The notes: generated by a model not told the origin, from the letters alone. A DNA stretch of 31,671 bases from Xanthoparmelia taractica (GCA_033085395.1 JANQBS010000377.1:1-31671); one strand, 5' to 3'. Shown: positions 20,645-31,671, counted from the stretch's first letter. Translations and numbers: made by a program.

Positions 20645-22048
20645 ATGCATTTTGGTGTCAGGTGGCAGCCTCGAATTGCACGTTGTCAGTTTGGCTGGCC
20701 CTGGAACTCCGCCTCGATACACGGGCTTGATCGACATAGACCGCGGTTGCACACTTCACACGCCAAAGCCCATGTGATATTCTCCGGCATTCAGCCTACG
20801 GGCGTTCCCCATCTAGGAAATTATCTCGGTGCCTTGCAGCAATGGGCTCGACTACAAAATGATACCTCGCCTTCTACTCGGTTACTCTTCTCCATCGTTG
20901 ACTTGCACGCTATCACGACAACCCAGGATGCAGATCAGTTGCGGAGATATAAACGAGAGACTTTGGCGACACTCTTGGCTGTCGGCTTGGATCCCGAGCG
21001 ATCTACCATTTTCTATCAATCTGCTGTATGTAATCATGGAGCGACAGCGGTGCTCGTTGGAATATAACTGCTGAGACCTTGCAGGTTCCGGAGCACACAG
21101 AGTTGATGTGGATATTGAGCTGTACGGCCTCTGTGGGATACCTTTCTCGCATGACACAATGGAAGGTTTGTTACGACGGAGGTAGAAAAGTGGTCCGTCT
21201 TTGTTGACTGAATCACGTGTAGAGCAAGCTCAGCCTATCAGATGAGGTTTCGGCGTTGGACTCTACGAATGTGAAGAAAAAATTGAGACTGGGGCTTTTC
21301 TCCTATCCCGTGCTGCAAGCTGCGGATATCCTGCTCTATGGGTAATATTCTCTCCTTGGTCAAGCTTTTCTTCGCTCACATTCCCAGATCTACTCATGTT
21401 CCGGTGGGAGAGGATCAAGTACAGCACTTGGAGTTTGCAAGGCGATGCGCTGATCAGTTCAATACTGTCCATGGGGAAGTTTTTGTGAAACCGCAAACCC
21501 TCTTATGTATGTCAAGCCACTGCGGGTCCTTGTCTTGGTCCTTTGAATTCTAAATCTTGCCAGCATCTGCGAAGCGTGTTATGTCTCTCAAGGAGCCACA
21601 TCTCAAAATGTCAAAATCCCATCATGATTTACGTTCACGGATCCAAATCAATGATGGCCCGGAAATCGTCGCTGATAAAATCAGGCTTGCATTGACAGAT
21701 TCAATAACAGGTGTATCCTTTGACCCAGAAAATCGGCCTGGGGTTTCAAATCTTCTAGGTATTATGTCTTACCTAGATGAAGAAGGCAGGACAGCGGAGG
21801 AGCTTGCTCAGTCTTGTAACTCTATGGACATGCGACAATTCAAAGCAATGGTGGCCGGTGCTATTTCCGAGAGATTAGCCAATACCCAGGAAAGATACAA
21901 TCGAATCATGCATTATGAGACTCACTATTTGGATGACATTGCTATCGAAGGCTCAAAGAAAGCACGACGCCAAGCGGATAAGATGATGGCCGAAGTACGG
22001 CGAGTAATAGGCTTAGAATGCGTAGGAGGAGTATTAAAAAGAGATTAG
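20645..22048 (+). CDS. msw1: Mitochondrial tryptophanyl-tRNA synthetase (five exons)
   Basis: Charges mitochondrial tRNA-Trp with tryptophan using ATP; a bacterial-type class I synthetase of the matrix. Exons: 20645-21025, 21085-21165, 21223-21341, 21388-21506, 21564-22048, giving 394 residues, normal for the family. Residues 1-43 are Arg-rich with a single acidic residue, as in a targeting presequence. Motifs: G-I-Q-P-T-G (48-53), the HIGH-type H-L-G-N (56-59), V-P-E-H-T-E-L-M-W at the start of exon 2, V-G-E-D-Q near 200-204, and K-M-S-K-S (248-252). ATG 20645 is the first in-frame start; a TGA stands 9 bp before it, with A at -3. All four introns are GT...AG and splicing restores the frame through every motif. 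It is the only intact gene here and shows no RIP changes. An extra 5' exon cannot be excluded, and the last few residues before TAG 22046 are less conserved. Confidence 0.93.
21026..21084 (+). other. Intron 1 of the TrpRS gene (59 bp)
   Basis: GTATGT...TTGCAG, phase 0, between Q-S-A and V-P-E-H. It contains an in-frame stop if unspliced. Confidence 0.92.
21166..21222 (+). other. Intron 2 of the TrpRS gene (57 bp)
   Basis: GTTTGT...GTGTAG, phase 0, between M-T-Q-W-K and S-K-L-S. TTGACTGA near 21203-21210 is a plausible branch site. Confidence 0.9.
21342..21387 (+). other. Intron 3 of the TrpRS gene (46 bp)
   Basis: GTAATA...TCCCAG, phase 2. It splits the glycine codon between L-L-Y-G and S-T-H-V-P-V-G-E-D-Q. 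Very short, but the joined motif is unmistakable. Confidence 0.92.
21507..21563 (+). other. Intron 4 of the TrpRS gene (57 bp)
   Basis: GTATGT...TTGCCAG, phase 1, between Q-T-L-L and S-S-A-K-R-V-M-S-L. CTAAAT near 21550 may be the branch site. Confidence 0.9.
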
Positions 22049-22683
22049 AGAGTATAATTACTAGTCGGAAATTAATCTCTTCTTTAATTTAATAAGTATA
22101 TTATAATAGTACTTTAAGTATTAAGTAAAGTAATATATAAATAAAACTTATTATCTTTCTATAGATGAAAATTTACTTAAGTAAAAAAGTATTAAGAGAG
22201 TTTTCTTAAGATCTCTATTATAGTTTCAACTTAATCGTTTTCAATAAACGACGCTAAGCTCTATCGGGCTAGTATCTTATAGTTATATATTTAGTATATA
22301 TATATTTCTTATAGAAATATTATAATAAATTTACTTTTAAACTTGATATTAACGTTATTTAATTTAATATTAAGTTTTTAATATAATTTTATTATTCTTC
22401 TTATCTATAGTAATTGAATATTTATTTAAGAAAGTGAATTTAAAATAGATATTAAGAACGTACTTAACTAAATACTTAGTTATTATTATAACGCGCGATA
22501 TTAAAATATACTCTATTATTATAATTAATAAAAATCGCTAAAACGAAATTATTATTTATCTCTTTATATTAACTAAATTAAATAATAATATTAAAAATAG
22601 CGATATAGAGATCTTTTTAATAAGAGATCTTTAAAGAGAAATCGCTTTAATACTTCTATAATATAATCTCGTTATTTATTATA
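22049..22683. other. AT-rich region downstream of the synthetase gene
   Basis: RIP-type sequence starts within tens of bases of the stop codon. A minus-strand stretch at about 22160-22500 keeps short open frames, but no family was recognised. No clear polyadenylation signal could be singled out in such AT-rich sequence. Confidence 0.5.
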
Positions 22684-22780
22684 TTTACGGGTCGGAAAGT
22701 TGTGGTATATTCGATGGTATGGGATCAGTTTTTCGAATACCATATCGAAAGGTATGAGATATCCCATACTCTCATTGGGT
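22684..22780 (+). repeat. Repeat R, copy 2, with nested palindrome
   Basis: Inverted relative to 1-80. It contains GTATGGGAT (22717-22725) pairing perfectly with ATCCCATAC (22761-22769). Inside that, TTTCGA (22731-22736) pairs with TCGAAA (22745-22750), so the strand could form a cruciform. It ends next to the truncated 5' leader of Gypsy copy C. Confidence 0.8.
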
Positions 22781-23049
22781 TTTTAATAAAGATATTACAT
22801 TAGTAAGATCTTATTAGCTTTTCTTTACTCTTTATTTATTAAAAGTCTCTCTTATTTTTACTTTTTTTACTAATTAATTTTATAAATTAACGCTAATTAC
22901 TTTAATAAACAAATAAATACTTAATCTCGCATTTAATATCTAGAAATTTATTATTATTAATTATAAATACGCTAATTTAATATCTAATAATATTAAAAAG
23001 ATTTATAAGTATTTTATATTTAATATTCATAGATCTATTAGATTAATAT

Positions 23050-25090
23050 TTATTATTAATTTTATTACTAATTTATTAAAAACGATTACTTATTTCTTAA
23101 TTCAAAATCGTTAACTATCTAATTAAGTCGTTAATAAACCTACTTTTTATAAATCTATTCGACGTTTTAAGGAAGTTACTTAATCTCTTAAAAATTTACT
23201 CTTTAATTCTTTTTCTATTAAAAATATATCTAATTTATTATCAACTAATAATAATTTTATTAATAATTCTATTAATATTAATAATACTTCTACTAGCAAT
23301 AATCGTGATTCTCTATTAAATAGTTCGTCTTCTATATTATCGTTATTAATAATTTATAAGAATTCTATTACTATAAATATTATTAATTTAAGTGAAAGTT
23401 CAAGCACTTCTTATAAATAATTAAGTTAAATTATACTTAAAATAACTATTAATTTTATATTCTAATAATTATAAGATATAAATAATAATATTATCAACTT
23501 CGTTATTATAAATATTATCAATAATTTATAATTATCTATTAAATCTAGAAGAGAATAAGACTTATTAGAAGAGTTAAAAGAATTAAAAAAACTCGAATGG
23601 ATTATAGTAGAAGTCGTAGAAATATCGAGTTCTAATGGTAAATAAAATGCTATAGAATTAAGTTATTTCGATTTTTACTTAAATAAGTTTTATAAAGAGA
23701 ATAAGATTATAATTATAAGAAAGAACGTATATTATCGTAATTTAATTCTATTTATTAAAAGAAATTATAATTTAATAGCTATAAAAGAAGAAGCTATAAT
23801 TCGTATTAATATAAATACTTATTTTCGTAATTTTATATTTACTTAATATATCTTAAAGCTATTAGATTTAAAGTAAGAGATCTTCGTATAAAAGATAGTA
23901 GAGTAAAAAAATAATATAGAGCTCTTTCTATAAGATTTAAGGAATTGCTAGACGTGAAACTCTCAAATTTAATTATAGAAAAGTATATATTAATAGATAC
24001 TCGAGCGCGCCGTGAGTTTACTAGCTATATGTATATAGTCGTTAGACACGTAAAATTAGCTAATATTAATAATATTTAAAATTAGTTAATATTTGCCTAT
24101 TAGGGAATTATATCGAAATTACGTGTTTTATTAATTCACCAAATTTAGCTAATACTATTATAAGCTTTATTCAAATGCTTAATATAAAGAAAGTAGTCTA
24201 ATTTGAGCTATATATTAGATAGCATTAATTTTAGACTTCTATTTAAAGATCTTAGCAATAGTATTAAAATTTATAGAATTAAGATGAAAATATCTATCGA
24301 AATGCATTAAAGAATATATTTCAATAAGGTCTTTCAAATTTAGCTTTTAATTTAATTCGAAAATCTTAGTAGAATTAATTTAATTTTATTTCTTAGTTAT
24401 TTAAATAGTAGTAGTAATACGAATAGTCGTATCGTTAGTAATTATTATTTCGATCTTCTAACTTCTTTAGTTAAAATATTTATTACTTTTAGTAATACGA
24501 TTATTAATTAAATTCTCGCTATAACTTATAATTATAGCAAAGCACGAATTAAAGGCCTTTCGTGTAAGCTAAAGAATAGCAAAATACGTTAGATTTAACG
24601 AATCGATTATTATAAACGAATTAATTTAATCAAGTAGATCGAAAATTCGAAAGTTAAAATAATATCGGAAATTATTAACAATTTTAGTAGAATTTTAGAT
24701 CTAAGCTTGCTACTTATTAAATAGAAGCGATCACTAAAAATAAATAAGAAAATTCTAATTAAGCGAAAGAAAATACGCTTTAATAGAATATTAAAATTAA
24801 TAACTATTAGAGGTAATCAGATCATCATTTTAATAAGTTAAATAATTAATATTATAATAATTCTTTTACTGAATTTATAGGCATTTAAACGTACTATAGA
24901 AATTATAATTTGACTTTCTCTTCTAAGTCGAAATTGTATAACCATTTGCGAGCCGAAGATTATTCTAAACCATCACTTTCTACGTTTAAACCGCCGATAG
25001 TCGATGCTTTTGCCATGAAAAGCATTCAATTAGACTCCAAGGATAGAGCTAGATTAGGCACTGGTTTTAGCTTTCGTGACTGAAATTACG
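23050..25090 (+). pseudogene. Copy C gag remnant
   Basis: The plus frame through 23262-23850 is Asn/Ser-rich (N-S-I-N-I-N-N-T-S-T-S-N-N-R-D), then Glu/Lys/Leu-rich (E-E-L-K-E-L-K-K-L-E-W), then basic. It is interrupted only by RIP-type TAA codons. Near the gag-protease junction, 24990-25080 stays open and reads V-D-A-F-A-M-K-S-I-Q-L-D. No nucleocapsid knuckle was recognised. Confidence 0.65.
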
Positions 25091-25099
25091 CTTATATTT

Positions 25100-27808
25100 C
25101 ACTGCGATTTATATTAAATATAGCTAAGAATAAGAAAGAATATACTAATTTAGGAATTAATATAATATTAATCGATAAGCAATAACTTTTATCTCTTCTA
25201 TCTAATGTGAAAATTAAGAAAATATTATCTTATCTACGTATTGAAGAACTTAATTCTATAATATATAATATTAATAAATATATAATAATAAAACTTTTAT
25301 TTATATTAAGAGAAAGATTTATTTAATTAATAATTTAAAGGTAAATCTATTAATAAAAAATAATACTATAAGATCGAAGAAAATTATACTTAATATAAGC
25401 AAAAACGAGACTCGTATTAATAGTTATAATATTATTATTAAAATTATAATTTATAATATTAATTGATATATAAAACGATTAATTTGAGTATAAAAAGCAC
25501 TTATTATTATATCGAGAGCTTAGTAAATTCTATCTATTATTACGCTTAAAAATCTATCTAATAAAGACTTTGTTTTCAAACCTGCAAAATAACATAATCT
25601 AATTATATATACATATATAATTAATGTTAATATTACTAATATAATAGTGAAAAATAAGATTAATTATACTATATAAGTTCTCAAGAAATTGTATTTGAAA
25701 ATACTATAAGAAGTCGATTACGAAAATGTCTTCTTTGTTATAAAAATGCCTTTAGATTAGCTTAAAGAATATTCTAAATCTTTCTCGAATCAAGTAAAGA
25801 AAGTAGTTACTTTCGCCGCTATTATAATAATAAGTTTAACAAATAGTTTCTTATCTTTAATTAATTATATTTCGATTAATATCTCTATATAAATAACGGA
25901 ATTAAAGCTTTCTAATAATATAATAATTTATAAAAATAAAAAAGAAAGATAGTAATTATCTAACTTAATTAATAATTTTCCGTTTTTATAAAAGAATAAA
26001 GATTTTATTAAAGTATTATAAGATAAATAAATAAAGCTTTCTCTTCAAGATAATTAATAATTAAGATTATTTAATAATAAGAGAGCGAAGATTTATTCTT
26101 TTAAACTAATAGATAAGATAATAATTAATAAAACGTTCGATACACTCTAATAGTAAGATCGTTTAAATTATATAAAGTAATTAACTTCGTTTAGCTATTT
26201 TATCTTCGTAATTTAGAAAACTCTATCTAATAATAAGAGAAAAGATAGGGCTATAATTAATATTTAAGATCTAAACGATCTTATTATATTAAATATCTAT
26301 CTCGTATCTCTTTAATTAAATATTATCTTAAAATTACTTAATTATACGCATTTAATAATATTAAATATAATATTATTCTTCTATTAATAACTTATATATC
26401 TCAACTTTCGATATATACTTATAATAGTTACTTATCACGAATAAGAAATATTTAATATTAAACTTAATTATTTATATATAAAGAAGATTTAATTATATTT
26501 TAAGAGCTCTTAAAGACTTTATATAAGTCTATATTAATAATATTATTATTAATTCTAAAAGTTTCTCTAAGTATATCTATTATTTAAGAAGACTTTTTTA
26601 ATATCTAATTAAGTATAATATTTTAATTATCTCTAAAAAGATCTTTTTAAAATATTTAAATATTAATCTATTTAATCGATATATTAATTCTTTAAAAAAT
26701 TATTATAGATAATAAACTTAAAAGGATTATTAAGCTAAATTATTTTATAACTCTTAAAGATTTAGAATATTATATTAATCTAATAGACTATCTTCGTAGC
26801 TTAATTTATTATTATATATAGCTTATAATATTTTTATAAAATCTTAAGATAAGATTTTTGGAAAAATCTTTATTAAAAGATAATCTTTATTATATATATT
26901 CTTCTTACTTTAAATTATCTTTATTAAATAAAATAAAGAAGACTAATTTTAATAATCTATAAATAATATTATCTTAATCTTCTATACTTATTTATTACGA
27001 TCTTAATAAATTAATTTAAATAAAATTAAATATTTTAAAAAATCCGATTTTAATATGTAAGTTTTTTATATTAAGAATAGAGAATTTAATTCTAACTTAA
27101 GCTAAGAAAAACTATTAATCGATAAAGTTAAAAGTAATAATCTTCGTCTAAATACTTAAGAAAATAAGATATTTAATAGACTCTTAATAGTATATTACTT
27201 TTATTTAAATAAATTATTCTATTATTTTAGATATTATAAAATAATTATTTATTACTTTAACGAATTTTATTATAAGAATAAACGTTCGTTTTGTTAAAGC
27301 TATTTAATTTCTTAGATAATTTTATCTTAATATTCGATATAAGCTCGAAAAAAAGTATATTATTCTTAATATACTTTTAAGACTTATAAATATTAATAAT
27401 AAATTTCTCTCTAATAAATATAATAAGCTAAATATTATTTTTATTATTATATTTATAAAGATAAATTCTACGTTTCTTAAAGATCTCGAAAATAATTATA
27501 AAATAGACTTATTTTATATTAAAATCTTTACTTTAATAACTAAGAATAAGAATATTAATAAAAACGTTATTAATCTTTCTTTCGTTTATAATAAATATAT
27601 AGAAAATATTATATAAAAATATTAAAATCTTTTCTTTTATATTAATAAGCTTATCGATATATAGCGTTTTTATATATCTTAAAGTATAATTAAAATTATC
27701 TTTAAAATAATTTATAAAAATAATTATTTAAGATTTAAAAAGTCTTATAAGAAGATTTTAAATATTTAATATATTTATAAATTAATTAAATATCTTTAAT
27801 AAGATATT
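25100..27808 (+). pseudogene. Copy C pol: protease, RT, RNase H, start of integrase
   Basis: The protease site at 25147-25155 reads N-L-G where D-S-G is expected. The pre-RT conserved block (S-F-P-F-L, then D-F-I-K-V-L) lies at about 25970-26020. RT motifs: V-I-N-I-x-D-L-N near 26255-26280, L-F-F-Y-Q near 26365 and Y-I-N-N (26530-26541) instead of Y-I-D-D. RNase H spans about 26700-27200. The integrase zinc region begins at about 27700 and is cut at 27808 by the family D insertion. Dense TAA codons make it non-coding. Confidence 0.85.
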
Positions 27809-27952
27809 TGTCACGAGAAACGCACTTGCCAAGCAATCAAGAAATTAGCTAAGGTAAGTGCTTGGCATACTGGCTGACTTAGATAGAATTTTCCAACTTA
27901 GAAGAATTAAGAATTACACACTCAATTAATTATACCTATAATTGCTATTATA
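27809..27952 (+). repeat. Family D 5' LTR (about 144 bp)
   Basis: It begins TGTCACG, as the A/B LTRs do, and ends TATTATA before GTATAATAGCAACGC, where CA has probably become TA. Inside, CACTTGCCAAGCA (27823-27835) is nearly repeated in inverted form as GGTAAGTGCTTGGC around 27855-27868. The 3' LTR lies outside the window, so the end is inferred from the shared primer-site sequence. Confidence 0.7.
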
Positions 27953-27967
27953 GTATAATAGCAACGC
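27953..27967 (+). promoter_or_regulatory. Family D primer-binding-site region
   Basis: GTATAATAGCAACGC, nearly identical to the sequences after the 5' LTRs of copies A and B and of element F. Confidence 0.55.
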
Positions 27968-28449
27968 TTAAATAGCTGCTATTAGTTATTTCAGGAGATT
28001 CTCCATTATTACTTAATTAGTACTTATTATATTCGTTGAAATAATCCTTTTCTTCTCCGCGGAGAACTATATTCTATCTAATAAGATTCGTATATAATAT
28101 TATCGAAATTTTTATTTAATCGCAATCTCACTAAGTTTATTATTAAACTTATCTTTATTAAACTTATCTCTCTCACGCTTACGATTATTACTATTATTAC
28201 TATAGCTTACTTATTATTGCTACATTACTATATTGCTACTATTATAGACTATTACTATCGTTTTAAGCACGTTATCTTCTCTTTAAGCTACTTATCTTAC
28301 TATCTTTACTATAAAAGAAAGGAAATACTATATCGTTTAATTGCATATATCTTTATATTAATAAAAAATCTTTTTTATTAATATAATATTATCTCTTTAT
28401 TATTAAGAAGATTATTATTATTTTATCTCTATTATTAAGAAAACTGCTA

Positions 28450-30750
28450 TTATTCTATTTCCGTTATTAAGAAGATTATTATTATTCTAACTTCGTTAGC
28501 TCTAAATTCTATCTCTCGAGATATTATTATTTTAATCTTTTAAATAGACGAATTTCTATACTTCGAGTATATCTTTATTAGTCTTATCTTCGACGATATT
28601 AAGTATTTTATTATCGATATCGTTAAGATTAACTTTAGATCTTTAAAGATTATAAAAGAAGTAACTTTATTAGTTCGTAACGTATAAGTAAGAGCTTGTT
28701 CTATGTTTATTAAAGTATTAAATTATAATTAATTTACTAGCTAAATATTTAATTAATTAATTTTTAAAATTACTCTAATTAGATTTAAGATTAATATTTA
28801 ATTATTAAGAAGATTAAGAGAATCTTCTTCTATTAACGATATATCTTATTCTTTATCTTTAAAAAGTCTCGTTATTAATAATTCTTCTATTATAAACTCT
28901 ATATCGAATTCTACTTTAAATTTAAGCATAAATCTTATTTTTAAAGATACTTTAAACTTTAATATAACTAAAAATAATAACGTTAATTAACAAAATACTG
29001 GCTTTTTATAATAATAATAAATTACTTTATAAGATCTTTTTCGTAATATATCTAGATCGTCTAATAAGCGAGAACCACTAGAATAGAATAATAATAATGC
29101 TATAGTAGAAGTTGCATTAATTAGTAGATAAAATGCTAATAATATAGAATTCTTTAACTCGATATATAAGAATAAGTTAGTGACTTTCGATACTTCTTTA
29201 ATGAAATATATATTAAAGAAGACTTACTTTCGAGATATATATTTATTATTAAAGTATACTCGTAATATAGCTAGCATTAAGAATAATAAGCTAATTCGTA
29301 TAAATCTTTAAACTTATTTTAAGAAATCTACTTTAAAATAGTAATTAAGTAAGCTTTTTAATAATAATAAGCGTTTTATAAAGCTTAAAAATAAATTAAA
29401 TAAGTGAGATAGAATATTAATAGAACGATTTAAAGTATTTATTAATATAGCGATTAATTCGTTATTAAAGAAAAGATATATCTTAAGAAATATTATTATT
29501 AAGAGAGAGCCTTGAGAATATATATAAAAGATTTTACGTGTTTCGAAGAATATCGACTTAATTAGCATTAAAAATTAGCTTAATATAATCTATAATAATT
29601 TAAATATTAAATTAAGATATAACTTAAAAAGATTAAAGAATCGAATTATTTTATATAACTTTCTTAAGAAAATAAATAATCTTAAATATAATTAATAAAT
29701 CTACGTAAATAGATATAATTTAAGAATATATAAATTTTCTTTTTTTTTGAGGAATATCTTTACGAGATTTTCTTAAAATTATTTTTTTTAAAATTAAAGT
29801 AATAATAATAGAGATATTTTTAATTAATATTAAACTCGTTTATAATAGTAACTCTTTTAATTATTTCGATCTTAGTAAAATATAGATTCTAATAATTAAT
29901 ATTAGCGACCTTATTTTTAATAGTCTTTTCATTAACTTAATAATTATTATAGAAATTAAAATACTTAATTAACTTAATTATTTCTTTATTAATATAATAA
30001 TTAAAATACTTATTCGAATTCGTAGCAAAACGCTTAGCAAATATCTCGTTAATCTCTATAAATCGCCGTATTAAACGTATTAAATTCGATCTCGAATCGA
30101 TCTTTATTTAATAATTAGTAATAATATTTTTCTTTAAGATTAATATTAATTTAAGATTTATAGTAAAATTAAAGTAATTAGAGATCTTAATTTAATACTA
30201 TAAATTATTTAAAAGTAGCTACTTATTAGATCTTTATTATTAATAAAAATATTAAATTAAAATATAACGAATAAGCTTAAGATTTAGACTATTAGAAAGA
30301 AAATATTAATATCGAGTATTTTTATTTTGTAGGCGAAGATTAATATAAGAATAAGATATATTATACTAATTTCGAGTATAATTCTAAGCTTTCTATATAA
30401 TTAAATAATAATTAGTTTACTAACTTTATAGAAATTGAAATCTACTATAGAAACTATTAGAAATCCTTTTTATTTAAGATTAAATTATATAAATATTTGC
30501 GTATTAATTATTCTAAAAAGTATATTTATATTAATAAAGTAGCGTTAATAAAGTCTTCTAATTTTTTTAATTTTAAGAAGTAACTTATAAAGTCTTTTAA
30601 TTCTTCTAACTTCTTTAATAAATAATTTATAAAGTATTCTAATTCTTTTAAAAAATAATTAAAGATTATTAAATTTATCGCTTCTAATTAGAAATTAAGA
30701 AATAATTTTACTTTTAAAAATTAAACTTATACTATAATTAAAGTTAAACT
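28450..30750 (+). pseudogene. Family D gag remnant
   Basis: A long RIP-degraded stretch between the leader and the protease, with TAA codons in all frames. It was assigned by position. Short open pieces are Asn-, Lys- and Leu-rich. A minus-strand open frame at 29314-29568 is an antisense shadow. No zinc knuckle could be confirmed. Confidence 0.5.
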
Positions 30751-30759
30751 CGATTCTAT

Positions 30760-31671
30760 TAATTAGAAAAATAAGATTTATATTAATATCGAATATAATA
30801 TAAGTTTAATAGATAGATTATGATATTTTTAATAGTATTCGAATATAGTTATTTTTAAAATAGCAATATCTTTACGAGTGCGTGGGGTTGATGCTTCTAA
30901 ATACGAGACTTCGAAGTATATTACGTAGAATATCTATCTTCCTGAAATTAATAATCAAGGCCGAAGAGTGCTTATATATCTACGTAGAGAGCTATATATT
31001 ATTAATAACTTACGTATTAAAATGCTTATTAAAAATAATATTATTAAGCTCGAAGAAATTATTATTAATATAATTAATAAGAAAGTAAGGATTAATAGTT
31101 ATAGCATTATAATTAATATTACTACTCGGCCTCGAGGCGAGTTTATGCGAAGAAAGATCTATATTAAATTATCTATTTTCGTGCCTTCGCATAGCGAGAT
31201 AATATTATTAATTAAGAAAATTAATTTATTTAACGATCGTAATTTCTTATTTGAGTTAATAGTGTAAATAAATTTAATAATATTCGCTTATTTAATTAAT
31301 TATATAATAACTAAGATTCTAGCTCGAAATGAGTCTAATATATCTATTTAAATTTTAAGAAGATTAAGACTTAAGAATATTCTCGAGATAAATTACGAAA
31401 ATTATTTTTAAATTAATATCGAATTTAAATTCGCCTTAATAAAAATAATTATAAATTTAAATATAAACTTAAGCTTAAATTAATTAACTTTCTTACTAGC
31501 TAAAGAAATAAAGTTATTAAATAAAGTTATGATTTTCGAGAATATATAAGTTAGAATTATATTAGTTGATCTAGTTAACGAATTCTTATAGATCTAATAA
31601 GATATTAACTTTATTAAAATATTAGAAGAGAAATAAATAAAGCTTTTATTAAGAGATAATTAATAAATTAA
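30760..31671 (+). pseudogene. Family D pol: protease and pre-RT segment
   Basis: The active-site codons at 30785-30796 read N-I-E-Y where D-T-G-C/Y is expected, followed by S-L-I-D-R. A largely open stretch (30882-31265, two frames) has R-V-R-G-V-D-A-S-K-Y-E-T, then R-R-E-L-Y-I-I-N-N-L-R-I-K-M-L-I-K-N and I-T-T-R-P-R-G-E-F-M-R-R-K-I, the conserved fungal Gypsy protease tail. The pre-RT block (V-N-E-F-L, then D-I-N-F-I-K-I-L-E-E-K) lies at 31565-31640. RT proper lies past the window end. Confidence 0.8.

Larger units (their letters stand above)
22783..27808 (+). mobile_element. Ty3/Gypsy copy C, truncated at both ends
   Basis: An inverted copy of the A/B family. Homology starts at 22783, about 95 bp inside the leader of copy A, so the 5' LTR and primer site are missing and repeat R stands in their place. 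It ends at 27808, early in integrase, where the LTR of family D begins; the rest of C may lie beyond D outside the window. By eye this is the most heavily RIP-mutated of the three copies, except for one patch near 24910-25115. Confidence 0.9.
27809..31671 (+). mobile_element. Second Gypsy family D, 5' part, inserted in copy C
   Basis: It starts with TGTCACGAG where copy C integrase homology stops. It has an LTR, a primer-site region, gag, protease and the segment leading into RT, and is cut by the window end. It is a distinct family: the protease and pre-RT regions align with copies A-C, but the LTR and gag do not. RIP is heavy in gag and lighter in the protease. Confidence 0.88.

Noticed and set aside
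20478..20777. 99-residue open frame overlapping TrpRS exon 1
   Set aside because: It is in another frame, has no recognisable domain and covers the 5' region of the synthetase. It is probably leader sequence.
1..22780. Inverted R copies as ends of one 22.7-kb element
   Set aside because: Each R copy abuts a different broken retroelement, and nothing between them looks like the body of a single large transposon.

Overview
The window looks like an AT-rich, repeat-filled block from a filamentous ascomycete (Pezizomycotina). The evidence is one intact nuclear gene with four short introns (46-59 bp), set in tens of kilobases of retrotransposon relics that carry the scars of repeat-induced point mutation (RIP). 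CpA and TpG are almost emptied out, TpA is in excess, CpG survives, and TAA/TAG stops replace glutamine and tryptophan codons. The species cannot be named from the sequence.

Layout. Bases 1-80 are the edge of a short palindromic repeat (R). Bases 81-7851 are Ty3/Gypsy copy A on the minus strand: its integrase is cut at base 81, and its 5' LTR is split by a 2.0-kb element E (5771-7774). E itself contains a 926-bp TRIM-like LTR element F (6118-7043). Bases 8175-15236 are copy B of the same family, a complete minus-strand chromovirus with two 157-bp LTRs, a CGATA target-site duplication and a C-terminal chromodomain. Bases 16225-18080 are a plus-strand Ty1/Copia pol relic with two insertions, one of them a 94-bp element with a perfect 5-bp duplication. 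Bases 20645-22048 are the only intact gene, a five-exon mitochondrial tryptophanyl-tRNA synthetase. A second R copy (22684-22780) abuts Gypsy copy C (plus strand, 22783-27808). C is broken by the 5' LTR of a second chromovirus-like family, D (27809 to the window end).

How the parts relate. A, B and C are three copies of one Gag-Pol family, and D is a related family. All are dead: protease and reverse transcriptase catalytic aspartates read asparagine, which is what G-to-A RIP would produce. The small element F shares its primer-site region, its 3' junction sequence and a junction hairpin (same fold, changed sequence) with copy B. It may therefore have been a non-autonomous partner of that chromovirus. 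The synthetase gene is unaffected by RIP although mutated repeats flank it on both sides.

Limits. Everything was read by eye. Domain limits in degraded elements are approximate (about 50-100 bp). LTR ends and target duplications are given to the base where they were read directly.
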